Notes: generated by a model from the sequence alone, not told the origin. 64,000 nt of DNA from Rhyzopertha dominica (GCA_025024175.1 QCXZ01000001.1:44262942-44326941), one strand, 5' to 3'. Shown: positions 1 to 11,447, counted from the stretch's first letter. Translations and numbers: made by a program.

Positions 1-536
<536 letters not shown>

Positions 537-1101
537 ATTCGTGTAGATTCTTTAAACGCGATTTGGACTACGTGAACAATTATTTACTTCCACACGTGCG
601 AATCTTTAGGACGACCCCCAGGTTCCAGCTTCTTAAATTGAGGTTAGGAAGAGAACAGGTTAGGTGTTAGGTAGTGTTGTCAATATTGCAATGATTCGTT
701 ACTCAGTAACCGTTACTTCACAAGAATCGAAGTAATCGATTACCATTTCTGAACAGTAGTCGTTACACGATTACTACGATTAGTGCTCGTATACCGATAT
801 TCTGCAGTCCCTCAGCACAGCACAGTCATCCGGTAGCGAGTAACGACTACGACGAATGAGTAAGGAAAGAGTTGGTTCAGATTCGATAGGTAACGACTGA
901 AGTACGATACGTGGATCGTTTGTAGATAAAGTAGAAGGTAGTTAAAGACGGGGAAAAGTAGGTTTTTAGTCTTTTAGCTTACAAAATAAAGATTCTAAAG
1001 GTCGCGTTAAGAAATAAGTTTAAAAATATTATGGTCCAGGTGAATGTTGTTTATTTTAAAAATTGAAAACTGATCCATCTTCTCTAAGTGGAGTTATGAA
1101 T

Positions 1102-1626
1102 TAATTCTTCTAAAGAAAATATTCTTAGAGTGAACTTCCACTTAATTTTAACAATTATTGTAAAGCGCTTTCGGCTACATGTTAGCCATCGTCAGTACAA
1201 AAATTAAAAGGAAACTAACAGTTTGACAAAGTCAAAAATCAGAAACAAGCAAACTTGACTACAAACTGAAATGCAACCCACATGTCAGTAACTCAAACGA
1301 AAAATTAATTTTGATCAAACAAAGAATTTAGAATAGGACAATTGAAATTACAAAAATCATTTAGAATAATAAAATTTTGTTCGTTAATAATTTTATAAAT
1401 CTATAAAATTTCCAAATAATTTAATTTAGATGATTTACTACACAAATGTAATGAATTTAGATTGTCTAGCGTGGCAGTGTGTTTATTTACTAATAAATGG
1501 TTGGCTAACGAAGAATTTATTGTAACAATATGTGTATTTTTATACTTTTCAAATTGTTTCAAATGTTCTTTACCTCTAGTTAAAAAGGATCTTCCGGTTT
1601 GTCCAATATAAACTGAATTGCAATTC
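1102..1626 (-). pseudogene. Penelope-like element 3' fragment (GIY-YIG endonuclease end), left arm of a palindrome
   Basis: On the minus strand an 88-codon open stretch (1667-1401) contains VYIGQTGRSFLTRGKEH, the GIY-YIG nuclease signature found at the C-terminus of Penelope retroelement polymerases; the 3' UTR follows. The reverse transcriptase part is missing. The whole arm is repeated as a near-identical inverted copy at 1910-2431, the two ending on the self-complementary sequence GAATTGCAATTC. It is a dead fragment, with no full polymerase. Confidence 0.8.
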
Positions 1627-1909
1627 ATTTTTGTGACGATTTTGACGCGAAGTATACTACAGAACACTTAGTGCTGTTCGACTTTAAGTTAATGTTACTA
1701 GAACATTCACTAATGTTGCCTATGTCCTCATTCATTTCTACGTATGCCTTCTCTATGTTCTGTAGGTTGAAATAGTGTAAAAGGTAAGTATCGTCAGCGT
1801 ATGCCACACAAGTTGAAAATTTGGGCTTCGAGAGTAAATCAGCGGTGTAAATTAAAAACAGAATACGTCCCAGGATAGATCCTTGAGGGACTCCCGACGT
1901 CACTCTGCC
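1627..1909 (-). pseudogene. Non-LTR reverse transcriptase fragment in the palindrome spacer
   Basis: The minus-strand frame (1918-1628) shows SGVPQGSILG, then FLIYTADL and the catalytic YADD box, followed by a helical stretch ending in NLKSNSTKCSVVYF. This order is that of the RT palm/thumb in APE-type non-LTR elements (CR1/jockey group). Fingers, endonuclease and RNase regions are absent. It lies exactly between two inverted Penelope arms. It is a fragment of about 95 codons and cannot act alone. Confidence 0.75.
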
Positions 1910-2431
1910 GAATTGCAATTCAGTTTATATTGGACAAACCGGAAGATCCTTTTTAACTAGAGGTAAAGAACATTTGAAACAATTTGAAAAGTATAAAAAT
2001 ACAGATATTGTTACAATAAATTCTTCGTTAGCCAACCATTTATTAGTAAATAAACACACTGCAACGCTAGACAATCTAAATTCATTACATTTGTGTAGTA
2101 AATCATCTAAATTAAATTATTTGGAAATTTTATAGATTTATAAAATTATTAACGAACAAAATTTTATTATTCTAAATGATTTTTGTAATTTCAATTGTCC
2201 TATTCTAAATTCTTTGTTTGATCTAAATTAATTTTTCGTTTGAGTTACTGGCATGTGGGTTGCATTTCAGTTTGTAGTCAAGTTTACTTGTTTCTGATTT
2301 TTGACTTTGTCAAACTGTTAGTTTCCTTTTAATTTTTGTACTGACGATGGCTAACATGCAGCCGAAAGCGCTTTACAATTGTAAAAATTAAGTGGAAGTT
2401 CACTTTAAGAATATTTTCTTTAGAAGAATTA
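1910..2431 (+). pseudogene. Penelope-like element 3' fragment, right (inverted) arm
   Basis: The plus-strand copy of the GIY-YIG and 3' UTR fragment at 1102-1626. It begins at the shared GAATTGCAATTC, carries the same YIGQTGR-type coding, and ends near AAGAATTA at 2431. Differences from the left arm are scattered point changes and small indels, so the two arms are of similar, fairly young age. Confidence 0.8.
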
Positions 2432-3350
2432 GTTGTTTATTTTGTTTTTCCATCAGCATTTAATAATTATTTGCTCTGCTTCTGTTACAGTAAAAGTGAA
2501 ACCGTCGGACAAAATCTTACTACCTAGACCAAATTATTATATAATAAATATTGTTAATGCCTTACTAAACGCATATAATAATTTAGTTTGTGGTATACTT
2601 AATGTTTGTTTTTTATCTTTTAAATACAAGAACGAAAAATACTCCAGTTATTACTGACGCATTTGCTTAATGTGTATATATTTGATAGAACCTTTTTATC
2701 TTGTTGACGGCAAAATAATAGTTATAATAAGAATAATGTAGGAAATCCCATGTCAATTACTGATGTAATAACGCTGTTTCTATAATTACATCGAACGAAA
2801 AAAATGAGTGAACCATTTTATGTGTATATTTTTGCATATATACCTACCTTTCATTTTTACTCTATAATATTACTTACATTTGCCGTTGTATTTCTTTGGT
2901 TATTTTTTGCACAAAAAAGGTGTACTTACTAAAATTTATGTACTAAAACATTATCTAGTCTGAACAGACATCCCGATTTCACTACATATCATAAATAAAA
3001 TGTATTTCTGATTGCTTTTATTTTAAATTATATATAATTACATAAAAACTTCATAATTTTTATGCGCCTCCGTTTTAAAGTAGGTACGTACTTATTAAAT
3101 GTCAAACGCAGCTGCAATAATCGTACGTGTTCGCGTGGAATACAGTACCTTCCGTAACCGCGGTTACTTTACGAATAACGATTATTAGTGCAAGACTGCA
3201 AACTACTCCTCCCGTATTCTGGAATGGCAACACGAATGTGTTACCGCTGAGTAATCGTTAACGAGTACGAAGTAACGATTACTAGTTAAACCAGTAACGA
3301 GTAATCGCGATTACATAAAAGTAATCGGATTTGACATCACTAGTGTTAGG

Positions 3351-3643
3351 TAAAAAGTTGACATTGACAATTGACATTATCAAATTGACACTTTTTAAGC
3401 ATTGTAGAAGAACAGCTTGCTATGACAACCGGGTGCCAAATCTGTCCATCTGTCCAAATCAAACCAACAGATGTGCTAGGAACTTTATCGTGTTTTTTCA
3501 TGGCGCGATTTCTTTAATTGATATTATCATTTGACGATGCATTTTACTCCTTCGGCTCGCCTTATGAAACTAGTTTTTTAATATACTATTATTATAGTAT
3601 TTCATCAAGTTACTAACAGATAAATTACGTACGCACTACAAAG
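3351..3643. other. Spacer between hAT and copia elements
   Basis: AT-rich sequence with a few degenerate TTGACA-type repeats near its start (TTGACATTGACAATTGACAT). I see no gene or RNA here. Confidence 0.5.
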
Positions 3644-3648
3644 GTACT

Positions 3649-3890
3649 GTAGCAGAGCGTGGTTCTCGACTGGAGCATTTATTAAAGATAGGTGCAGGTG
3701 AACAGCGTTTATTCAATTTAAACGAACATATACACAATATTAATAATACAATTAATTCTTTGTGAACATAACATACCTATCTATTTTTATTACATTTCCA
3801 TAACAACCATATTTTTACTGTTTCTGTTTCTTTTAAGTTATTGCCAAACTTCCTTGACTTTGAAACAAGTTCATTGCTTATTACAAAACA
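3649..3890 (-). repeat. copia 3' LTR
   Basis: A 242-bp repeat starting TGTAGCAGAG and ending ACAAAACA on the plus strand, matching 25600-25836 with about a dozen changes and a 4-5 bp length difference. GGTAC immediately precedes it. Confidence 0.9.
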
Positions 3891-4067
3891 CCCTCCCTCA
3901 ATGAAATTGTTTCAACCTTTATTGTAATTCACAAAATTAGATATTCAACTTTGTAATCCTAGTTGTGATCTAAATTTAGTAAAACTTCTGTTTACCTAAG
4001 GCTTTTGTAAAGAGATATCGGCAATTTGATCTTCAGTTTTAATGTAAACTAGATCTACAATACCTTC

Positions 4068-5697
4068 CTATATTTTCTCCTTAAAAAATATTTTATATCT
4101 ATATGCTTTACCCTTGTTATTTTCAGGAGTTTTTGCAATGTGTATAGCAGATTGATTGTCTTCATGAATAATTACCTGTTGAACACTGATACCAAAATTA
4201 AAATTATTAATAAGATTCTTCAACCAACATGCTTCACTGATTGCATAACTTAATGCTACATAATACTCTGATTCTGTAGATGACAAAGCAACACATTGCT
4301 GTTTCTTACTCCCCCATATAACAGTACAATTAAGAAATTTAAACACATAGCCGGTAGTTGATTTTCTATCATTTAGATCACCTCGCATCTCATTAACGTT
4401 CCTGTGATGACCATGAAGTGCTTTTAAATACACAAACAGTACATCGCTGAAAATATCTATTTTGTTCTGCTTTTCTAGATAAATTCTGTAACCCTTTGGG
4501 TCTTCCCCATATCCTACAAAAATTCTTTAGAACTTTTTGCATCCAATTTGTACCTCTTCTTTTCTGGTACATGAAAATAAACTTTTGTACCAAACACATG
4601 TAATGTTGACATGCTGAAAGATTTTGTAGTTCACACTTCAAATGGGGTTTTGCCTTCAACCTTAGACCTTCCAGTACGGTTGATTGTGTATACAGCAGTG
4701 TTTACTGATTCAGCCCAAAATTTCTTCTCCATCGATTTTGCTTGTAACATGGTTCTTGCTGCTTCTACAACTGTTCGCATTTCCCTTTCAGCTTTCCCAT
4801 TTTGCTGGGGTGTGTAGACCACTGTGGTTTGATGTTGAATTCCATTATCCTCTAGCAATTCCTTCATTTCTTTGTTCACGAATTCTAAACCATATACTGT
4901 TCTGTACTTGGAGTAGTCATCTTTTATACCGTGATCCACCCAATGACTTTTCCTCCATTGGTCCACACAAATCTATATGTAATANCTCACAAGTTTGTGT
5001 TGTATTTGTTTCACTCTGACTGAACGGTAACCTCTGATGTTTTCCTTTAATACAGNCTCTNCACACATCTCCATATTCGTTCACGTATTCTATCCCCTTG
5101 TCCTTTAATATTTCTTTCACATAAATCTTATTCTGATGCGCCAACCTTTCATGCCAAGTTTGAAGATCCTGCTGAACTTGACTTACATTTGTTGTGGTTT
5201 CTTGAAAACGAAATTTCATTACAAACAGGTTGTCTTCTTTCACCAATTGCTCCAACCTTGTTATTCTTCACAAACTTGCATCTTTCGTTATTCATCTTCA
5301 TCTCATATCCCTTGTCAACTACCTTGCTCACTGAAAACAGGTTGATCTTAACATCAGGAACATACAAGACTTTATTAAGTATAGTTGGTAACCATTCCTG
5401 TCCATTATGTGCTTCTAATTTAATCATTCCAATTCCATTTGCTTCAATTTTTGTGCCATCACCGAATACTACTGACTTGCTTACAGTTAATTGCCTAAAT
5501 TCTTCAAAATAGTCTCTTCGATGACACATGTGATCACTTGCGTCACTATCAACCAGCCAGTCATTACTTGCTGTACTTCCAGTCAGAGCCGTAACTATGA
5601 AAGCATTTCTTTCCTTGGTTTCATCTTGAAAGTTTATCTTTATTTTTTCCGGTAATAACAGTCTTTTATAAAATGACCTGGTTTCTTACAGTAATAA
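4068..5697 (-). pseudogene. copia pol remnant: zinc knuckle half, protease, integrase, RNase H; RT deleted
   Basis: Reading down the minus strand: the remainder of a second CCHC knuckle near 5697-5650; a copia protease whose active site reads WLVDSDASDH near 5570-5530, where the family has D-S-G, so the catalytic glycine is changed to Asp; protease body (5529-5149, VLYVPDVKINLFSV); GAG-pre-integrase zinc region (WHERLAHQN, 5165) ; integrase core with D-DYSKYR and TPQQNGKAER; then VFVGYG-like and PKGYR pieces broken by frameshift near 4500. After that the reading jumps directly to copia RNase H (4433-4068; DLNDRKSTTGYV, ALSSTESEYYVAL). The reverse transcriptase block is absent and the integrase core is shortened. 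Ambiguous bases at 4985, 5056 and 5061 lie inside it. Not functional. Confidence 0.88.
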
Positions 5698-6199
5698 TGT
5701 CACGACCCTCGAACTTGGGTTGTGCGCCGTTGTGTTAGTAATTACCTGAAGAAACCTGAAACAGAGAACTAGGGGCGAAGACAGGAGAGATACGACTTAG
5801 GTTCTAAACAAATATTTATTAACAAAGAAATCTGTAAAACAAGTAACATAAAACAGACATTAATAATTGTAGCACACAGAAATATATTATTGTAAAATGA
5901 CAATTGAATATTTTACCTGGTTACTTACATTGTGCTAGGAGGGCTAGCTCCTGCCAGAGGGACAACGTTTTACATTCTGCAGTACTCTAAGTTATTTCCC
6001 AGTTCCTAGTTATTCACGATTGATTTATCCGAGTATTTATACTCAACTCGCTAATACGTCATAATGCTGCGCTAGCATTATACTCGGTGCTAGCGGGAAG
6101 TGCAATGACACAAATATGCTGACATAATTAGTAAACGTTTTGTTCTAGAATGTGTAACGACCTAACTAAATGAATTTAGAATAAATTCAATATATGACA
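5698..6199 (-). repeat. 3' LTR of the gag-only element
   Basis: A 502-bp terminal repeat, TGTCACGACC to ATATATGACA on the plus strand, identical by eye to 10437-10938. It contains an inverted GCTAGC pair around 6071-6094. The adjacent 6200-6210 is pyrimidine-rich, i.e. a polypurine tract on the minus strand. Confidence 0.92.
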
Positions 6200-8303
6200 T
6201 TTCCCCCCGGCTTAGAAAAGCTGGCCCTCCAGCTTGCACTGGAAAAGTGGAAAAAGAATTAAATATTACATTGTAACAAACCGTGAGCTCAAAAATGAAC
6301 AGAAAAAAGATATAGTGAAATTAACAATTAAATATTAACAACTATTAAACATAAATTGATATTTAAAACAAATGCATTATAAATAGTTTGTAACTGAAAT
6401 TTGGAAAAAAAACAGAAGTAATAGCAAAATAATCAAAACAAAAGTAAAAAGTTATTGGCTTAAATGTAATCAATGACATATACATATTGGGCCCATTTTA
6501 ATGTCTACAATCATTTATCACTGTTCTTTGGACACACAATAACGATCACACTTTTCTAATACGGCACTGTTTACTTTTCACTGGTTACGGCTCTGTTCAT
6601 GTTTTCACTAATTGCAGTCTTTGGTATCAAGTTGCACTTGCGATGAGTAGGCGATTGTGGTTGTTGCTTGGAATGACCTTCATTACAGCCGGTGGAGATT
6701 TCTGTAGATTCAGCAAATTTGATTTTCTTTTCCGATACCGTTGTATTTCTTTGTGATCTACTGGTTTGAAGTTGCTGGTGGTTCTTCAGTTTGTTGGGTG
6801 CAAATATTTCACTCTGAAGCTATCTTGTGGGTCAATAGGTGAAGTCTTCGGTTTTCTTGTGGAGTCTTCTTTGGATGTTGGTAAATTTTTGTGGAATTTA
6901 GGATGGGATAGGTGTGATTTTTGGATTCTTGTGTAGGTGACCCATTCTTGCTTTACTTCTCTGGAATTGACTGGTTTTGGTAGATGCTATATCGTCGTAC
7001 TCGCCTTTGGAGTCGAACGTGGAGCCAGTACTTTGAAAATTTTGGCGGTCGTCTTGCTGCCAGTGTATCGTGCCTGTTCGTGTGATGTGTGGGCATGTGT
7101 GCGGGCCGAGACATGGAAAATATAAACAAAAACGGTAAGTAAATATCTATGGTAGTATGAACTTGTATAAAAATTTTAATATTAATGCTTTAGTTGTGCC
7201 TATTTTAGTGTTTATTTCTACTTAATAATCAGTTTATCTACCTATAAAAAATTCCTAAAATCTTACCTACGTTTACTTATTTGTAAGTATATCTAAATTT
7301 TGCTTTTATTTAAATCATTTTACCTATCTTAAATATATTGTACAACATTTTAATTTGCTTATTGATCTTAACCTCTCTTGATTATTTTCCTATAGAAACA
7401 ATTCTATTATATATCATATAAACATCCTAAACCTTGTAATTACTAGTATAATTATCTTTTCTTTTCGTCTATAATAATGACATTGTTTAGTCTTCTAAAT
7501 TTAAATAAATTAAACCTTATTAAATAATTTTGTGTAGGTACCTACTTAAAAAAAATTACAGTTAACTTATTAATTTCGTGATCGCAGGATTAGTGGTTAG
7601 TACCGTTGGTTAGTGTTATTTGTGTTGATTAGTACCCATATAAATAAGACCAAGTTAGTGCACATGCATAATTTTTAGAGAGAACCCATTCTGTAATTTG
7701 CTCACTTCACACACACGCATTTTCTTTGCTCACTTTTATTTTATTTATCATTTTTGTACAATAATTGTTGTACAGCGACGACGACGATCGAGGAGAACTT
7801 ATGGGACGTGCTTTGTGAAACAAAACACGTAGGACCATACTGCATTAGAACTTATTTGCCAGGTCTCCCGATTTTCAATAATTTGACTTACAGCTGTATT
7901 AGCTTTTTTCTGGCAAGCAATAGGTCCTTTGAATATCCCTTCCTTTGGTAGAGTTTTACCTTTTGAGCGCTTTTTTTTAAGATTAGGATCCTTGTGAATT
8001 CACTTTCTAGTCTTCCTTATTTCCTAGGGTGTGCGCACCTCGAGGAGTAATTTGCTGGAATATTCCTGGATTTTTCCTTCTGGATGGGTTCATTTGCCAT
8101 GGCTTGGTGTCTTCCGGAAGTTACTGATCAGCTGGTAAGTACCATTCCATTGACTGTTTAATCCTGCGACCTAACCTGTTTATGTACAAATTCTTAACGT
8201 TTACTGCTAATAATTTACTCTTCAATTAACCATGTATTCGAAACCTTATTTCTTTGCTTATATTTTAAACATCTCTAGTAAATTCCTGCCATTTATTTAT
8301 AAG
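6200..8303 (-). other. Non-coding interior of the gag-only element
   Basis: About 2.1 kb between the gag-like stop and the polypurine tract where a complete gypsy element would carry pol. I find no RT, RNase H or integrase motif in any frame, and only short open stretches on either strand (for example 6937-7125). The half near 6600-7100 is GT-rich on the plus strand. It could be unrelated filler or a fully decayed pol/env region. Confidence 0.6.
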
Positions 8304-9794
8304 CTATACCCTATTTCGTACTTTATACATATTTCCCCTATATTTATTTAAATCTTGCTTTATTTCAACATTTCTCCTACGCATACAATTATTACCGCAG
8401 ATTTCATTTATTGAGCCCAAGTATCTTCCTGCTTTACTGCATTTGCCCATTTGCCTAGATACACGTTTTCTACGCCCTATTGGATATTTTTTAAGCCTTT
8501 TACAATAATTAAAGTTCTTTTGGCGAACGTTTTTGACTAAAGAATTTTCCCTATCTTTTACCTTGAGTTTACTGCATATTACATTTATATTTGAAAAATT
8601 TTCTTTATTGTCAAATTTATTAACTTTGTTGGCCCTAGACATTTGAGAATCTCTTTTACCCTCTTGATCTGTCTTCTCGAAACGTTTGTGTTTTTCTAAT
8701 CCAACTGTCCCCGAATTTTCTAGCAGAGTTAGAACTGCGGAATTTGATACTATTTCATTTCTCTTTTTGCACAAATAACCCAAAATTGTCCCTTTAAAAA
8801 TTGCCTGGCGCATGGTACACTTTAAAATTAATGTAATGTACAGATTATTTCCAATGAATGTAAAGCCTTCACAAGCAATACCTTTTCTTCGGAAAAGATT
8901 TTTGTTTTCCCTAAATTCGAAATTTTCAAAATTATTTAACGTTACTCTGGGATACAAGTTTAACAATTTTACTTTAATTTCTACATTAGATCTTAAAATA
9001 TAATTTTTCGCAGCAATAAGTTTTAAATTATCTTTGGTTATTAAGTTATTAATATTATTCCCTTTTTGATTTTTGTAGTAAGTCTTGAAATTATTTAAAC
9101 TATTATGTTTGGATATTTTGTAGGCATTTTGTACGTTATGTTCTAAATGTTTTGAAAATTGAGGTTTATCGTTAGTTATTGAAATTACTTCTTTTAAATT
9201 TAAAAAATGTGTTTTTGGAAATTGAGTCGATGATACCCTTTCTCTTACATCGCTTAAATGCAAAACTACACTTTGGAGTTCCTCTTTGCTGTTTACTTTG
9301 TAGTTTAACAAATAATATGATTCATAAAATGATGGATGTAGTCCGAATTCAAAATGATCACGAAATTTTTCAAATGACATGTTGGGATCTACATTGTGTG
9401 CCAAAACAACTAAATCGTAAAAGTATTGCTTGATATCTTCTGTTTCTGATTGTTTTCTGGAATTTAATTCAAATTTTAATTTTCTTAAGGCATAAATACC
9501 ACCAAATTGATCTATAAAATCTTGTTTGATTTGATACCAGCTTTTACCTAAATCACATTGTTCATTGATGTACTTGTTATACCAAATTCGTGAAGCTTCG
9601 TGCAAGAAATTACCTAAATAAAGAATTTTGTAGCTATCTTTCCAACCATTAAAATCAGAAATTTCGTCATAGTGCCTAATAAAGATTATTGGGTTATCTG
9701 TAGCAGGATTGAAAACTGAAGCTGCTCTAAACTTTGGAAATACAGGAGGTGGGCGGTTCCTGAAGGCTTCCTCGATGGTTACTTTGTTGGCCAT
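8304..9794 (-). CDS. Gag-like protein of the gag-only LTR element, fused to a protease-tail-like region
   Basis: 496 aa, intact, starting MANKVTIEEAF. Residues about 20-190 form a retrotransposon gag domain: PVFPKF, then FIRHYDEISDFNGW, IWYNKYI, and FIDQFGG followed by a helical stretch (DIKQYFYDLV, FRDHFEFGLHP). This is the Retrotrans_gag pattern that builds the capsid. No CCHC zinc knuckle is seen. Residues about 270-345 (VEIKVKLLNLYPRVTLNN, FKGTILGYL) resemble the beta-rich linker that normally follows protease in Ty3/gypsy polyproteins, so the ORF may be a gag joined to the tail of a deleted protease. The last 120 residues are Lys/Arg/Asn-rich and may bind RNA in place of the knuckle. The start codon lies about 640 bp inside the 5' LTR. 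Expression of particles, if any, is inferred only. Confidence 0.8.
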   Translation of the reverse strand: MANKVTIEEAFRNRPPPVFPKFRAASVFNPATDNPIIFIRHYDEISDFNGWKDSYKILYLGNFLHEASRIWYNKYINEQCDLGKSWYQIKQDFIDQFGGIYALRKLKFELNSRKQSETEDIKQYFYDLVVLAHNVDPNMSFEKFRDHFEFGLHPSFYESYYLLNYKVNSKEELQSVVLHLSDVRERVSSTQFPKTHFLNLKEVISITNDKPQFSKHLEHNVQNAYKISKHNSLNNFKTYYKNQKGNNINNLITKDNLKLIAAKNYILRSNVEIKVKLLNLYPRVTLNNFENFEFRENKNLFRRKGIACEGFTFIGNNLYITLILKCTMRQAIFKGTILGYLCKKRNEIVSNSAVLTLLENSGTVGLEKHKRFEKTDQEGKRDSQMSRANKVNKFDNKENFSNINVICSKLKVKDRENSLVKNVRQKNFNYCKRLKKYPIGRRKRVSRQMGKCSKAGRYLGSINEICGNNCMRRRNVEIKQDLNKYRGNMYKVRNRV

Positions 9795-10100
9795 TGCTCC
9801 CCTATGTGCTTCTATCTATACATCCTTACTTTCTGCAGAAACACTTAAAAACGCATTTATATCTATATAAAATTATTACAAAAATCCGATAGTTTGAACC
9901 TAAGCCGTTGTTGGGGGTGGGTGGAAGGGGGTTAATTATATTTCTTACTTTGCATGGTGGGTTCCTCCTCTTGGCATGGGTTGCAGAACTTCTTCATATA
10001 AATGTCCATTGGNAANGACTGCCTTTTTTTGGATAAATCGGGAATAAATAGAAATATGAGGTTCGNTCTGTTTAGGAGGACTTCGGCTTGGCTCGCGCAA

Positions 10101-10264
10101 GCTAGATCTGCCTGCCTACAACCAACAGTCTGAGACTTTGAGGGTTTACGCAGACTTATCTGGCTGACCTTTTAGCTATATATTAGCTAGATCTGCCTGC
10201 CTACAACCAACAGTCTGAGGCTATGAGGGTTTACGCAGACTTATCTGGCTGACCTCTTAGCTTT
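10101..10264. repeat. Two-copy 85-bp tandem repeat in the leader of the gag-only element
   Basis: Units start GCTAGATCTGCCTGCCTACA at 10101 and again at 10186, differing at a handful of bases, each ending in TTAGCT. They lie between the primer site and the gag start, where packaging signals usually sit. Confidence 0.85.
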
Positions 10265-10436
10265 AGTAGGAGCTGAAAGCCTTGAACCCCTTTGCTGACC
10301 GTCTTCCCATACTCTTAAATAATAGGGAATAATGGATAGGTTTAATGTTGGTTAAAAGGTTAATTTTCATTTTGTTGTAGACCACCACCATTTGTGACAC
10401 TGGGTACATCTGAATCGAAAGGGCGCCTCCACCACA

Positions 10437-10938
10437 TGTCACGACCCTCGAACTTGGGTTGTGCGCCGTTGTGTTAGTAATTACCTGAAGAAACCTGAAA
10501 CAGAGAACTAGGGGCGAAGACAGGAGAGATACGACTTAGGTTCTAAACAAATATTTATTAACAAAGAAATCTGTAAAACAAGTAACATAAAACAGACATT
10601 AATAATTGTAGCACACAGAAATATATTATTGTAAAATGACAATTGAATATTTTACCTGGTTACTTACATTGTGCTAGGAGGGCTAGCTCCTGCCAGAGGG
10701 ACAACGTTTTACATTCTGCAGTACTCTAAGTTATTTCCCAGTTCCTAGTTATTCACGATTGATTTATCCGAGTATTTATACTCAACTCGCTAATACGTCA
10801 TAATGCTGCGCTAGCATTATACTCGGTGCTAGCGGGAAGTGCAATGACACAAATATGCTGACATAATTAGTAAACGTTTTGTTCTAGAATGTGTAACGAC
10901 CTAACTAAATGAATTTAGAATAAATTCAATATATGACA
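10437..10938 (-). repeat. 5' LTR of the gag-only element
   Basis: A 502-bp copy identical by eye to 5698-6199. It ends at 10938 and is followed by the target duplication ATAA. In minus orientation it is the upstream LTR. Confidence 0.92.
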
Positions 10939-11362
10939 ATAACATAACTTTTCTGTCTTCTTTGTCCTGCAATCTGCTTTATAATGACCATACTTTCCAC
11001 ACCCGAAACATTTTGGTTTAGCTTTTGGATTTTTTGCCATTAATGCCTTTAGTTCCACATCCTGGTGACCCTTTAGGCTTTCCTCTTCCATAAACAGCCT
11101 GGCAACTAAATCATTCATATTTTGATTGCTCGGAGGAACTGATTCCCATGCACAAATAAAATGCTGATATTTATTTGGTAACGACATTAGTATTTTTGTC
11201 ATTACCATCTTTTCAGTTACCTCCTCACCCATTTGCTTCAGTTGATTTTGTAGTTTTTGTGTTCTCGAAACGAATGTAGATATTGTATCAGCGTCTTCGA
11301 ACTTATATTGCTGAACCAAATGTACACTTGTTGTTGAGTTCTGTTCATAAACATATAACAAT

Positions 11363-11364
<2 letters not shown>
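10939..11364 (-). pseudogene. copia gag, middle part with first CCHC knuckle
   Basis: Minus-strand coding from about 11361 shows YVYEQNSTTSVHLVQQ, then KMVMTKILMSLP, FICAWESVP and the zinc knuckle C-F-G-C-G-K-Y-G-H-Y-K-A-D-C, which is the order of copia gag. The frame is cut upstream by the tail of a non-LTR insertion at 11361 and downstream, inside a second knuckle, by the gag-only LTR element at 10938. It is one exon-like block of a gene split into three. Confidence 0.9.
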
Positions 11365-11445
<81 letters not shown>

Positions 11446-11447
11446 TT
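11361..11447 (-). repeat. (AAAT)n tail of the non-LTR element
   Basis: About 21 perfect TTTA/ATTT units on the plus strand. It lies exactly where a 3' tail of the minus-strand non-LTR element should be, directly against the copia gag, so it is a simple-repeat retrotransposon tail rather than an independent microsatellite. Confidence 0.85.

Larger units (their letters stand above)
672..3342. mobile_element. Non-autonomous hAT-like DNA element carrying nested retroelement fragments
   Basis: The ends are TAGTGTTGTCAA at 672 and, read inward from 3342 on the other strand, TAGTGATGTCAA (11 of 12 match). Both ends are flanked by the same 8-mer GTGTTAGG (664-671 and 3343-3350), the 8-bp target duplication typical of hAT. 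Within about 200 bp of each end there are many copies of GTAATCG/CGATTAC and GTTACT motifs, which fits subterminal transposase-binding sites. No hAT transposase is encoded: the interior holds only Penelope and non-LTR fragments (1102-2431) and AT-rich filler. The element therefore depended on a transposase made elsewhere. Class assignment rests on duplication length and the T/CAGNG-type terminus. Confidence 0.8.
5698..10938 (-). mobile_element. Gag-only LTR retrotransposon (TR-GAG type), recent insertion
   Basis: Two 502-bp LTRs (5698-6199, 10437-10938) of the form TGTC...GACA that appear identical base for base; 4-bp target duplication ATAA (5694-5697, 10939-10942). The purine tract GGGGGGAAA on the minus strand next to 5698-6199 and a TGG-initial primer-site candidate next to 10437 show minus orientation. 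The only sizeable gene is a gag-like ORF (8304-9794). No RT, RNase H or integrase motif is seen in the 2.1 kb that follows it. It must have been copied by enzymes of another element. It sits inside the second zinc knuckle of the copia gag. Confidence 0.9.
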
